A DNA stretch of 64,000 bases from Roseomonas nitratireducens (GTDB lineage Bacteria > Pseudomonadota > Alphaproteobacteria > Acetobacterales > Acetobacteraceae). Below, in pieces: positions 17,577 to 25,977 of the stretch (positions within the stretch are counted from its first letter, which is position 1; each line of letters begins with the position of its first letter). The DNA lies in contig NZ_JAGIYZ010000002.1 in assembly GCF_017813355.1 (NCBI RefSeq), forward strand, positions 310,001 through 374,000, given 5' to 3'. A program made the position numbers and the translations under genes. The notes below the pieces were generated by a model that saw only the letters and a program-made list of their open reading frames with translations, ran no database searches and had not been told where the DNA came from.

Positions 17577-18416
17577 ATGGCCTCCGACCGCCGTCCGACC
17601 TTCGCGCTGCCGCCCGGCACCTGCGACACGCATGTCCATATCTGGGGGCCCTTCGACCGCTTCCCGGTCGCGCCGGGGGCGCCGTACACACCGCCGGAAC
17701 GCAACCGCGACGACCTCGTCGCGCTGCATGCCCGGCTCGGCGTGCAGCGCGCCGTCATCGTCCAGACCACGGTCTACAAGGCCGACAACCGGGCGATGCT
17801 GGACGGCATCGCGCGCAGCGGCGGCTCCTGGCGCGGCGTGGCGCTGGTGGACGAGACCTTCGGCGATGCCGAGTACCGCGCGTTGCACGAAGGCGGCGTG
17901 CGCGGCGTGCGCTTCGGCTTCGTGAAGCACCTGGGCGGCATCCCGGACCTCGACCTGGTGCGCCGTACCGCCGACCGTATCGCGGAGATGGGCTGGCACC
18001 TGGTGCTGCACCTCGATGCCGCGAACATCCCGGAATTCGAGCCGTTGCTGCGGTCCTTCCGCCCGCCGGTGGTGATCGACCATATGGGCCGCGTGCCGGT
18101 GGCCGACGGCCTGGACCAGCCGGTCTTCCGCATCCTGCTCGACCTGATGCGCGCCCCCAACTGGTGGGTGAAGGTGTCGGGCAGCGAGCGCATCTCCGCC
18201 GCCGGCCCGCCCTTCGCCGATGCGATCCCCTTCGCCCGCGCGCTGATGCGGGCCGCGCCGGACCGGGTGCTGTGGGGCACCGACTGGCCGCATCCCAACG
18301 TCCGCTGGATGCCGGACGAGGCCGACCTCGTGGACCTGCTGCCCGAATTCGGCGACGCCGCGGCGCTGCGGCGCCTTCTCGTCGACAACCCCGCGCGGCT
18401 GTACGGTTTCGCATGA
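17577..18416 (+). CDS. Amidohydrolase, second 2-pyrone-4,6-dicarboxylate hydrolase-like copy
   Basis: 279 residues and clearly related to the preceding gene. It has DTHVHIWGP, IDHMGRVPV and WGTDWPHPN in the same order and spacing. I chose ATG 17577, which opens just ahead of the first metal-type motif; the reading frame upstream is a shadow of the previous gene. Its stop overlaps the MaoC gene start (ATGA). Two paralogous lactonases in one operon suggest either two lactone isomers or successive ring openings. Confidence 0.8.
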   Translation: MASDRRPTFALPPGTCDTHVHIWGPFDRFPVAPGAPYTPPERNRDDLVALHARLGVQRAVIVQTTVYKADNRAMLDGIARSGGSWRGVALVDETFGDAEYRALHEGGVRGVRFGFVKHLGGIPDLDLVRRTADRIAEMGWHLVLHLDAANIPEFEPLLRSFRPPVVIDHMGRVPVADGLDQPVFRILLDLMRAPNWWVKVSGSERISAAGPPFADAIPFARALMRAAPDRVLWGTDWPHPNVRWMPDEADLVDLLPEFGDAAALRRLLVDNPARLYGFA

Positions 18417-19261
18417 CAGGCAACCTGCAATCCTGGGTCGGGCGGACGCGCAGCGTCGATGACGAGATGGCGGCGCCCCTCGTTCGCCGCATGGCCGCGC
18501 TCACCGACCGCACCGACGTCGCCTGGAACCATGGCGCGATCGTGCCCGGCCACTGGCTGTGCATGCTGTTCGACGATGCCGCGCCGCAATCGGCCCTCGG
18601 CCCGGACGGCCACCCGGCCAAGGGCGACTTCCTGCCGCCCGTGCCGCTGCCGCGGCGCATGCTCGGCGGGCGGCGGCTGACCTATGCCGCCCCGGTGCGC
18701 GTGGGGGACCGGCTGACGCGCGTGACGGAAATCGCCGCCATCACCCCCAAGGTCGGCCGCAGCGGCGCGATCATCTTCGTCATGCTGCGCCACACGATCA
18801 CGGGGCCATCGGGCCTGGTCGCGACCGAGGAACAGGACATCGCCTATCTCGAGGCAAAGCGGAACGCCCCCGCGCCGAAGGACCCGCCTTCCACCGTGCC
18901 GAACGCCGCATGGCGGGAACCCTTCGCGCCGGACCAGGCGATGCTGTTCCGCTACTCCGCGCTCGCCTTCAACGGCCACCGCATCCACTACGACGCGGAT
19001 TATGCGCGCGACGTGGAAGGCTATCCGGCGCTGGTCGTGAATGGCGGCGTGACGACGCTGTTCCTGCTGGAAGCCGCGCTGCGCCACGCGCCCGGCGCGC
19101 GCATCCACGGCTACGACGCGCGCACGCTGCAGCCCCTGTTCTGCGGGCGGAAGGGCGCGCTGTGCGGCGACGCGCCGGATGCGGAGGGCCGTCGCACCTT
19201 GTGGGCCGAGGACGAGACCGGCGCCATGGCGCTGCGGCTGACGGCGAAGGTCGCGCCGTGA
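18413..19261 (+). CDS. FAS1-like MaoC family hydratase, second copy
   Basis: 282 residues with the same two hot-dog domain layout as the gene at 10350: HPAKGDFLPPVPLPRRML in the first domain, and FRYSALAFNGHRIHYDADYA with EGYPALVVNGG in the second. It hydrates or dehydrates a dicarboxyl acyl-CoA, by analogy with mesaconyl- and itaconyl-CoA hydratases. It overlaps the upstream amidohydrolase by 4 nt and the downstream CoA-transferase by 4 nt (GTGA), which places CoA activation and hydration in one operon. Confidence 0.85.
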   Translation: MTGNLQSWVGRTRSVDDEMAAPLVRRMAALTDRTDVAWNHGAIVPGHWLCMLFDDAAPQSALGPDGHPAKGDFLPPVPLPRRMLGGRRLTYAAPVRVGDRLTRVTEIAAITPKVGRSGAIIFVMLRHTITGPSGLVATEEQDIAYLEAKRNAPAPKDPPSTVPNAAWREPFAPDQAMLFRYSALAFNGHRIHYDADYARDVEGYPALVVNGGVTTLFLLEAALRHAPGARIHGYDARTLQPLFCGRKGALCGDAPDAEGRRTLWAEDETGAMALRLTAKVAP

Positions 19262-20460
19262 GCGGGCCGCTCGACGGCGTCCGCGTCCTCGACCTCTCGG
19301 CCGTCGTGGTCGGGCCGATCTGCACGCATGTGCTCTGCGAGCACGGCGCCGAGGTCATCAAGGTGGAGGCGCCGACCGGCGACCTGCTGCGCCATCTGGC
19401 CGGCAAGGGCCGCAGCGCCGGGATGAACGGCAAGTTCCTGAACTTCAACCGCGGCAAGCGTTCGCTCGCGATCGACCTGAAGAAGCCCGCCGGCATCGCC
19501 GCGCTGCGCCGCGTGGCCGAAACCGTCGATGTCTTCGTCACCAACATCCGCCCGGACGCGCAGGCACGGCTCGGCGTCGACGCGGACGCGCTGCGCGCGA
19601 TCGCCCCGCGGCTGATCCATTGCTCGATCACGGGCTTCGGCTCGGGCGGCCCCTATGCCGGGCGGCCGGCCTACGACACGGTCATCCAGGGTGCGGCGGG
19701 CGTCGCCGGCGCCTTCGCGGCCTCGACCGGGGAACCTCGTTACACGCCCTTCCTCGTCGCCGACCATACCGTGGGGCTGATCGCGGCGCAGATGATCGGC
19801 TTCGCGCTGTTCCGCCGGGAGCGCACCGGCAAGGGCGAGGCGATCGAAGTGCCGATGTTCGAGAACATGGCCGCCTACATCATGCAGGAGCATCTCGGCG
19901 CGCATTCCTTCCGGCCGCCGCTGGGGCCCCCGGGCGACCATCGCGTCCTCAGCCCGGACGGCAAGCCGCTGCCGACGAAGGACGGCTACATCTGCATCTC
20001 CGCCAACACCGACGCGCAGGCGCATGCCTTCTTCGAGGCGATCGGCCGGCCGGAACTCAAGACGGACCCGCGCTTCGCCACCATCGCGCAGCGCGTGCAG
20101 CACACGAAGGAGTACTTCCACATCCGCGCGACCTCCCTCGGCGGGCGGACGACAGCGGAGTGGCTCGAGATCCTCGACCGCATGGACGTGCCGGCCTCCC
20201 CCTACAACACGCTCGGCTCGCTGGTGGAGGACCCGCACCTCGTCGCGGTCGGCATGGTGCGGGAGGAGGAACATCCGACCGAAGGCCCGACCTGGGCGAT
20301 CGGCGCGCCGAACCGCTTTTCCGGCGGCGATGCGCCGCCGCGCCCGCCAGCGCCGCGCCTCGGCGCCGATGGCGCCGCGGTGCTGGCCGAGGCAGGGCTC
20401 GATGCCGCGGAGATCGACGCCCTGCGCCGCGACGGCGTCCTGGTGGAGGGCGGCCCATGA
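19258..20460 (+). CDS. CaiB/BaiF family (family III) CoA-transferase
   Basis: 400 residues. Starting with GTG at 19258 gives the standard opening GPLDGVRVLDLSAVVVGP. Asp169 in FLVADHTVGL aligns with the catalytic aspartate of family III CoA-transferases. VFVTNIRPDAQARLG is another family segment. It moves CoA between carboxylates, activating the acid imported by the operon. It overlaps MaoC upstream and TctC downstream by 4 nt each, a tight chain that suggests stoichiometric expression. Confidence 0.9.
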   Translation: MSGPLDGVRVLDLSAVVVGPICTHVLCEHGAEVIKVEAPTGDLLRHLAGKGRSAGMNGKFLNFNRGKRSLAIDLKKPAGIAALRRVAETVDVFVTNIRPDAQARLGVDADALRAIAPRLIHCSITGFGSGGPYAGRPAYDTVIQGAAGVAGAFAASTGEPRYTPFLVADHTVGLIAAQMIGFALFRRERTGKGEAIEVPMFENMAAYIMQEHLGAHSFRPPLGPPGDHRVLSPDGKPLPTKDGYICISANTDAQAHAFFEAIGRPELKTDPRFATIAQRVQHTKEYFHIRATSLGGRTTAEWLEILDRMDVPASPYNTLGSLVEDPHLVAVGMVREEEHPTEGPTWAIGAPNRFSGGDAPPRPPAPRLGADGAAVLAEAGLDAAEIDALRRDGVLVEGGP

Positions 20461-21422
20461 TGCGCCTGACGCGTCGCGCGACGCTCGCCACGCTCGCACC
20501 CTTCGCGGTCGCGCGGGCGCAGCCGGCCTGGCCGGATCGGCCGGTGCGCCTCGTCGTTCCCTTCACCCCGGGCGGCTCGACCGACATCCTCGCCCGCGCG
20601 ATGGGCCAGCGCCTGTCGGAGATCTTCGGCCAGCCCTTCGTCATCGAGAACCGTCCCGGCGCCGGCGGCACGCTCGGGTCCGAGCAGGTGTTCCGCGCGG
20701 CTCCCGACGGGCACACGCTGATGATGGGCCATATCGGCACGCTCGCGGTGAACCCGGCGCTGTACCGCAGCCTGTCCTTCGACATCGCCGCCTTCGTCCC
20801 GGTCGCGCTGGTCGCCAACGTCGCGAATTTCCTCGTCGTGACGAACCGGCTGGAGGCGACGGATGTGCGTTCGCTGATCGCCCTGGCCAGGCGAGACCCG
20901 GGGCGCCTGACCTATGGCTCGGGCGGCAATGGCAGCGCGGCGCACATCGCTGCCGTCGCCTTCATGGAAGCGACCGGCACGGAGATGACCCATGTGCCCT
21001 ATCGCGGCACCGGCCCGATGATGAACGACCTGATCGCCGGCACGATCAACCTGACCATGACCGGTGGGCCGCCCGCCCTGCCGCCCGTGCGCGCGGGGCA
21101 GTTGCGCGCACTCGGCATCTCGTCGCGTGAGCGGCTGCCTTCGGCGAACGATATCCCGACCATCTCCGAGCAGGGCGTGGACGGCTTCGAGGCGCTGCAA
21201 TGGTACGGCATCGTCGCCCCGCCCGGCACGCCCGCGCCGCTCGTCGCGCGGCTCAACGCCGCCTGCAACGGCATCCTCGGGGAGCCGCCCTTCCGCGCGC
21301 GGCTGGAGACGGAAGGCGCGACCGCGCAGCCCGTCACGCCCGCCGCCTTCGGCGCCTACATCGCGGCCGAGCGCGAGCGCTGGGGCGCCCTGATCCGCCG
21401 CGCCAACGTCACGCTGGGCTGA
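20457..21422 (+). CDS. Bug/TctC family solute receptor, second copy in the operon
   Basis: 321 residues. The signal-like N-terminus MMRLTRRATLATLAPF carries a twin-arginine-like RR and ends around ARAQ. The signature WPDRPVRLVVPFTPGGSTD and FVIENRPGAGGTLG follows. It is periplasmic and binds a carboxylate. It is the second receptor in the same coupled run and differs in the binding loop (TPGGSTD against AAGGNAD), so it may take a different ligand. Its ATG overlaps the CoA-transferase stop. Confidence 0.88.
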   Translation: MMRLTRRATLATLAPFAVARAQPAWPDRPVRLVVPFTPGGSTDILARAMGQRLSEIFGQPFVIENRPGAGGTLGSEQVFRAAPDGHTLMMGHIGTLAVNPALYRSLSFDIAAFVPVALVANVANFLVVTNRLEATDVRSLIALARRDPGRLTYGSGGNGSAAHIAAVAFMEATGTEMTHVPYRGTGPMMNDLIAGTINLTMTGGPPALPPVRAGQLRALGISSRERLPSANDIPTISEQGVDGFEALQWYGIVAPPGTPAPLVARLNAACNGILGEPPFRARLETEGATAQPVTPAAFGAYIAAERERWGALIRRANVTLG

Positions 21423-21425
21423 CCC

Positions 21426-22613
21426 ATGACCCGTCCCTTCGAAGGCATCCGCATCGTCGATGCCACCCATGTCCTCGCCGGACCCTTCGCCGCCTACCAA
21501 CTCGGACTGATGGGCGCCGAGGTGATCAAGGTCGAGCATCCTGACGAGCCCGACCAGAGCCGGGGCAACGGCCCGGACTGGGACCTCAACCGTGCCGGCA
21601 TGGGCACGCAGTACCTCACGCAGAACGCGAACAAGCGCTGCATCACGCTCGACCTGAAGCAGGAGCCCGCGCGGGAGGCGTTCCGCCGCCTCGTCGCGCG
21701 CGCCGACGTGCTGGTGGAGAATTTCCGCCCCGGCGCCTTCGCGGCGATGGGCCTGGGCTATGAGGCGCTGTCCGCGCTCAATCCCCGCCTGATCTACTGC
21801 TCGATCTCCGCCTTCGGCCAGCAGGGCCCGCGCGGGCCGCAGACCGCCTATGACCACGTCATCCAGGCGACCTCGGGCATGATGGCCTGCACCGGCACGC
21901 CGGAGGCGAACCCGATCAAGCTCGGCGCGCCGGCGATCGACTACGCGACCGGCACGATGGGCGCCTTCGCGCTCGCCTCCGCGCTGTTCCAGCGGGAACG
22001 GACCGGGCGCGGGCAGCGCATCGACCTCGCCATGCTCGACGTCGCGCTGGTGATGATGGCGGCGCACATGACCGCGCAGTCGCGCACCGGGCGGGCGGCG
22101 AAGCCGCGTGGCAACGACCATGAGTTCGCGACCAATTCCTGCTACGTGGCCAAGGACGGCCTGGTCATGCTCGGCGCCTCCAACCTCCGCCAGCAGAAGC
22201 GGCTGTGGGACGCGCTGGAGCGGCCCGAGATGGCCAAGCGCTCGAGCGAGGAACGCGTCGCGCAGCGCGAAGCCGAGCGCGCCCTGCTCGCAGAGATCAT
22301 GCTCACCCGCACGGCGCAGGAATGGGAGGATTACCTCCAGCCGCGCCACGTGCCCGCGGCCCGCGTGCGCGACATGGTCGACACGCTCGCCGACCCGCAG
22401 ATTGCCGCGCGCCGCGTGCTGCACCCCTTCGAGGAAACGCCGGGCGTGCCCGGGCGCTTCGCCGTGCCGGTCGCGCCCTTCCTGTTCGAGCATGGCGGGC
22501 CGCGGGTGGACACGCCGCCGCGCGCCCTGGGGGCCGACACCGATGCGGTGCTCGCTGAACTCGGCTACGACGAAACCGCCCGCGACGTGCTCCGCGCCGC
22601 CGGCGCCATCTGA
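21426..22613 (+). CDS. CaiB/BaiF family CoA-transferase, second copy
   Basis: 395 residues, opening FEGIRIVDATHVLAGPFAAY, with ENFRPGAFAAMGLGYEAL. The catalytic Asp172 is in APAIDYATG, and QRERTGRGQRIDLAMLD follows. It is a family III CoA-transferase distinct from the one at 19258. It begins 3 nt after the TctC stop. Two transferases with two receptors and two lactonases suggest a duplicated or two-branch pathway. Confidence 0.9.
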   Translation: MTRPFEGIRIVDATHVLAGPFAAYQLGLMGAEVIKVEHPDEPDQSRGNGPDWDLNRAGMGTQYLTQNANKRCITLDLKQEPAREAFRRLVARADVLVENFRPGAFAAMGLGYEALSALNPRLIYCSISAFGQQGPRGPQTAYDHVIQATSGMMACTGTPEANPIKLGAPAIDYATGTMGAFALASALFQRERTGRGQRIDLAMLDVALVMMAAHMTAQSRTGRAAKPRGNDHEFATNSCYVAKDGLVMLGASNLRQQKRLWDALERPEMAKRSSEERVAQREAERALLAEIMLTRTAQEWEDYLQPRHVPAARVRDMVDTLADPQIAARRVLHPFEETPGVPGRFAVPVAPFLFEHGGPRVDTPPRALGADTDAVLAELGYDETARDVLRAAGAI

Positions 22614-22626
22614 GGAAAACCAGGCG

Positions 22627-23001
22627 ATGGCCAGCTTCACCTTCGACCACATCCACCTGCGCAGCCCGGACCCGGAGGCGACGGCCGCCTTCTACGAACG
22701 CGTCTTCGGCGTCGAGCTCCGGCGCAGCCCGCAGCGCATCGACTTCACGCTCGGCGGGCAGGCGATCTTCGTCTCGCCGATCACCGAGCCTACGACCGGC
22801 GAGGCGCCAACCGCCCCCTATCGCGGGCTCGAGCATATCGGCCTCGCGGTGCAGGACATCGACGGCGTTGTGGCGGCGCTGAAGGCCAAGGGCGTCGCCT
22901 TCACCATGGAGCCGACGACGATCCGCCCGGGCGTGCGCATCGCCTTCCTGCGCGCGCCTGACGGTGTGTCGATCGAACTGCTCGAACGGAGCCCGGCCTG
23001 A
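22627..23001 (+). CDS. VOC family protein (glyoxalase/epimerase-like)
   Basis: 124 residues, a complete vicinal oxygen chelate protein: FDHIHLRSPDPEATAAFYER at the start, HIGLAVQDIDGVVAALKAKG in the middle and DGVSIELLER at the end. The likely metal ligands are the early His, the middle His and the late Glu. Family members include methylmalonyl-CoA epimerase, glyoxalase and dioxygenases. In this operon an acyl-CoA epimerase or lyase accessory role is plausible. It is 13 nt after the CoA-transferase. Confidence 0.8.
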   Translation: MASFTFDHIHLRSPDPEATAAFYERVFGVELRRSPQRIDFTLGGQAIFVSPITEPTTGEAPTAPYRGLEHIGLAVQDIDGVVAALKAKGVAFTMEPTTIRPGVRIAFLRAPDGVSIELLERSPA

Positions 23002-24203
23002 CCTCCATCCTCGTCATCGGCGCCGGCCCGGCCGGGCTGATGGCGGCGGAAGCGGCGGCCGGGGCCGGGGCTTCGGTCACGGTGCACGACCACATGCCCT
23101 CCCCAGCACGGAAGCTGCTGATCGCGGGGCGCGGCGGGCTGAACCTGACGCATTCCGAACCGCTCGAGGCCTTCCTCGACCACTACGGTCCGGCGCGCGC
23201 GCGGCTCGAACCCTTCATCCGCGCCTTCCCGCCCGACGCGCTGGTCGCCTGGTGCGAGGCTCTCGGCCAGCCGACCTTCGTGGGCAGTTCGGGGCGCGTC
23301 TTCCCGCGCGCCATGAAGGCCTCGCCGCTGCTGCGCGCCTGGCTTGCGCGGCTCGCGTCGCTCGGCGTCGCGCTGAAGACGCGGCATCGCTGGATCGGCT
23401 TCGCGCCCGATGGCGCGCCGCGCTTCGCGACGCCGGAAGGCGAGGCCATCCTGCGCGCCGATGCGGTCGTGCTCGCGCTCGGCGGCGCCTCCTGGCCGCG
23501 GCTCGGCTCGGATGGCGCCTGGACCGCGCTGCTGCCGGGCTGCGCGGTCGCGCCGCTGCGTCCCGCGAACATGGGCTTCGCCATCGCCTGGAGCGACCAT
23601 CTGCGGGCGCGCTTCGCCGGGACGCCGCTGAAGCGCATCGCGCTCGCCTTCGAAGGGCGGACGGTGCGTGGGGAAGCCGTGCTCACCGAGCAGGGGATCG
23701 AAGGCGGGGCGGTCTACGCGCTGTCCGCACCGCTGCGGGAGGCGATCGCGCGGGACGGCGCGGCGCTGCTGCGGCTCGACCTTCGCCCGGATGTCGCGCT
23801 CGCTGACCTCTCGCGCAGGCTCGCGGCCCGCGCGCGCGGCGTCAGCCTGTCGAACCATCTGCGCCGTGCCGCGGGGCTCCCACCCGTCGCGGTCGCGCTG
23901 GTGCAGGAAGCACTGCATGCCGGCGCCTCGCCGGCGGATCCCGCGGCGCTGGTGAAGGCCCTGCCGCTGCGGCTGACCGCGCCCTTCCCCATCGCGCGCG
24001 CCATCTCCTCCGCCGGCGGCCTGGCATGGGCGGAGGTCGACGAGACGCTGATGCTCCGCAGCCACCCCGGCGTCTTCGCTTGCGGTGAGATGCTGGACTG
24101 GGAGGCGCCGACCGGCGGCTACCTGCTCCAGGCCTGCTTCGCGACCGGCCGGGCGGCCGGGATCAATGCCAAGACATATTCCGACAAATCCAGTCGGTCT
24201 TAG
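22998..24203 (+). CDS. BaiN/HI0933-like NAD(P)/FAD flavoprotein with probable CTG start
   Basis: 401 residues if read from CTG 22998, which gives LTSILVIGAGPAGLMAAEAA, the complete dinucleotide-binding fold. The first in-frame ATG (23040) would delete GxGxxG, so I reject it. The CTG overlaps the VOC stop (CTGA) and has ACGGAG at good spacing. Other motifs are RKLLIAGRGGLNLTH, GGASWPRLGSDG and a C-terminal GEMLDWEAPTGGYLLQ, all typical of the HI0933/TIGR03862 family. These reduce unsaturated substrates or are of unknown role. Confidence 0.8.
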   Translation: MTSILVIGAGPAGLMAAEAAAGAGASVTVHDHMPSPARKLLIAGRGGLNLTHSEPLEAFLDHYGPARARLEPFIRAFPPDALVAWCEALGQPTFVGSSGRVFPRAMKASPLLRAWLARLASLGVALKTRHRWIGFAPDGAPRFATPEGEAILRADAVVLALGGASWPRLGSDGAWTALLPGCAVAPLRPANMGFAIAWSDHLRARFAGTPLKRIALAFEGRTVRGEAVLTEQGIEGGAVYALSAPLREAIARDGAALLRLDLRPDVALADLSRRLAARARGVSLSNHLRRAAGLPPVAVALVQEALHAGASPADPAALVKALPLRLTAPFPIARAISSAGGLAWAEVDETLMLRSHPGVFACGEMLDWEAPTGGYLLQACFATGRAAGINAKTYSDKSSRS

Positions 24204-24284
24204 GAGGATTTTAGCGGGATTACAGCAGGTTCATTCCGGGTAAGGACGCATGCCCATGCCGGAACATTCCCCCTGGAGCGAACC

Positions 24285-25973
24285 ATGCTTGCGCGCCTGA
24301 ACAACCTCGGCATCGCCGTGAAGGCCATGCTCGCGCTTTCGATCCTCGGCCTCGCCGCGCTCGGTGGGGGCGGCTTCGCGGTGCTGAGGTTGAATGAGGT
24401 CAGCCGGACCTATTCCGACCTCATCCACAATGAATCCGCCGCGGTGCTCTATGTCGCGCGCGCCAATATCGCCCTCCTCGAGGAAGCGCGGCTCGTCAAT
24501 CGCGCCCTCCTCGAACGGGATGAAGCCGGTATGCGCCGCATTCACCGGGAGGCGGACGCGGCGCGGGCCTTGTTCCGGGAAAGGCTTGCCAGCGCGGCCC
24601 GCGCGGAAGTGACCATTGCGGATCAGGTCGCCGACATTTCGCGCGCGCATGAGGGCATGATGGAGATCATCCGCCGCCTGGAAGGGCGTGCCCTCGCCGG
24701 CGAGCGCGATGCCGCGCTGCGCATCCTGAACGAGGAGAAGACGCCGCGGCTGGAAGCCATCCGCGCGAGCATGCGCAACCTGGTCTCCAGCGTCGAAACC
24801 CGCACGGATGAGGAGACGGCCGCCACGGGGCAGTCGGCGGCGCAGGCCGTCTGGCTCAGCGGCACCCTCCTGCTGGCCGGCACCGGGCTTGCTGTGGCCC
24901 TGGCGCTCCTGCTGCTGGTGGGCGGCGTCTCCCGCCCCGTCACGCGGATCGCGGACCGGATGAAGGCCCTGACCGGCGGCGACAAGGAAAGCCCCGTCCC
25001 GGATGCAGGCCGGACCGACGAGGTCGGGCGGATGGCCGAGGCGCTGGAGGCACTCCGCCTCGCCGCGATCGAGCAGGACCGCATGGCCGCCGCCGCGGCG
25101 GCCGAGCAGGCGGCCCGCATCGCGCGCGCAGAGCGCATCGAGGCCCTGATCGCGCACTTCGAGGCGGAGGCCGCCGACACGCTCCGCGGCGTCGCGACTG
25201 CCGCGACGGAACTGGACGCGACGGCCGAGCAGATGCAGTCCGTCGCACATGCCGGCCATGAGCGCGCCGCGTCCCTGTCCGCCGCCGCCCAGCAGGCGAA
25301 CGCGAATGTCGGCACGGTCGCCGCTTCGGCCGAGGAGATGGCCGCCAGCATCGAGGAAGTGGCGCGCCGTATCGCGGAAGGGGCGCGCATCGCCTCCCGC
25401 GCCGCGGAGGATGCGCGTGCGACCGATCGCTCGGTCACGACGCTCGCCCAGGGCGCGCAACAGATCGGCGAGGTGGTGCGCCTGATCGGCGAGATCGCCG
25501 GGCAGACCAACCTGCTGGCGCTGAACGCGACGATCGAGGCCGCGCGCGCCGGCGAAGCGGGCAAGGGCTTCGCCGTCGTCGCCTCGGAGGTCAAGGCGCT
25601 GGCGGCGCAGACGGCCCGCGCGACCGAACAGATCGGATCGCAGATCGCCGCCATCCAGCAGGAGACGGAGCGCGCCGTCGACGCGATCCGCGGCATCTCC
25701 ACGACCATCGCCGAGATGGACGGGACCATGACGCAGGTCGCCGCGGCGAGCGAGGAGCAGGCGGCAGCGACGCGGGAGATCGGCCGCGCCGTAGCCGAAG
25801 CCGCCGCGGGCACGCGCGACGTGACGGAGCATGCCGGCGGCGTGACCGAGGGCGCCGCCGAGACCGGCGCGGCCGCCGGTCAGGTCCGCTCCGCCTCCGC
25901 CGAACTCGCCCGCGGTGCGGAAGGGCTCCGCGGACAGGTCGATGGGTTCCTGGCCGGCATCAGGGCGGCCTAG
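24285..25973 (+). CDS. Methyl-accepting chemotaxis protein
   Basis: 562 residues. Transmembrane helix 1 is at about 12-34, a periplasmic four-helix sensor at about 35-187, helix 2 at about 188-212 ([20 protein letters not shown]), a HAMP domain to about 265, then a long coiled-coil signalling domain. The hairpin tip is [20 protein letters not shown] near 405-425. It binds CheW/CheA at the tip and tells the flagellar motor about a ligand. It stands alone, without che genes nearby. SD-like TGGAG precedes the ATG. Ligand is unknown. Confidence 0.9.
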   Translation: MLARLNNLGIAVKAMLALSILGLAALGGGGFAVLRLNEVSRTYSDLIHNESAAVLYVARANIALLEEARLVNRALLERDEAGMRRIHREADAARALFRERLASAARAEVTIADQVADISRAHEGMMEIIRRLEGRALAGERDAALRILNEEKTPRLEAIRASMRNLVSSVETRTDEETAATGQSAAQAVWLSGTLLLAGTGLAVALALLLLVGGVSRPVTRIADRMKALTGGDKESPVPDAGRTDEVGRMAEALEALRLAAIEQDRMAAAAAAEQAARIARAERIEALIAHFEAEAADTLRGVATAATELDATAEQMQSVAHAGHERAASLSAAAQQANANVGTVAASAEEMAASIEEVARRIAEGARIASRAAEDARATDRSVTTLAQGAQQIGEVVRLIGEIAGQTNLLALNATIEAARAGEAGKGFAVVASEVKALAAQTARATEQIGSQIAAIQQETERAVDAIRGISTTIAEMDGTMTQVAAASEEQAAATREIGRAVAEAAAGTRDVTEHAGGVTEGAAETGAAAGQVRSASAELARGAEGLRGQVDGFLAGIRAA

Positions 25974-25977
25974 GCGC

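Noticed and set aside
20202-22652. An 816-codon minus-strand open frame
   Set aside because: It is antisense to a TctC and two CoA-transferase genes, with shadow-like composition.
23040-24203. ATG 23040 as start of the flavoprotein
   Set aside because: It would remove the nucleotide-binding GxGxxG motif.
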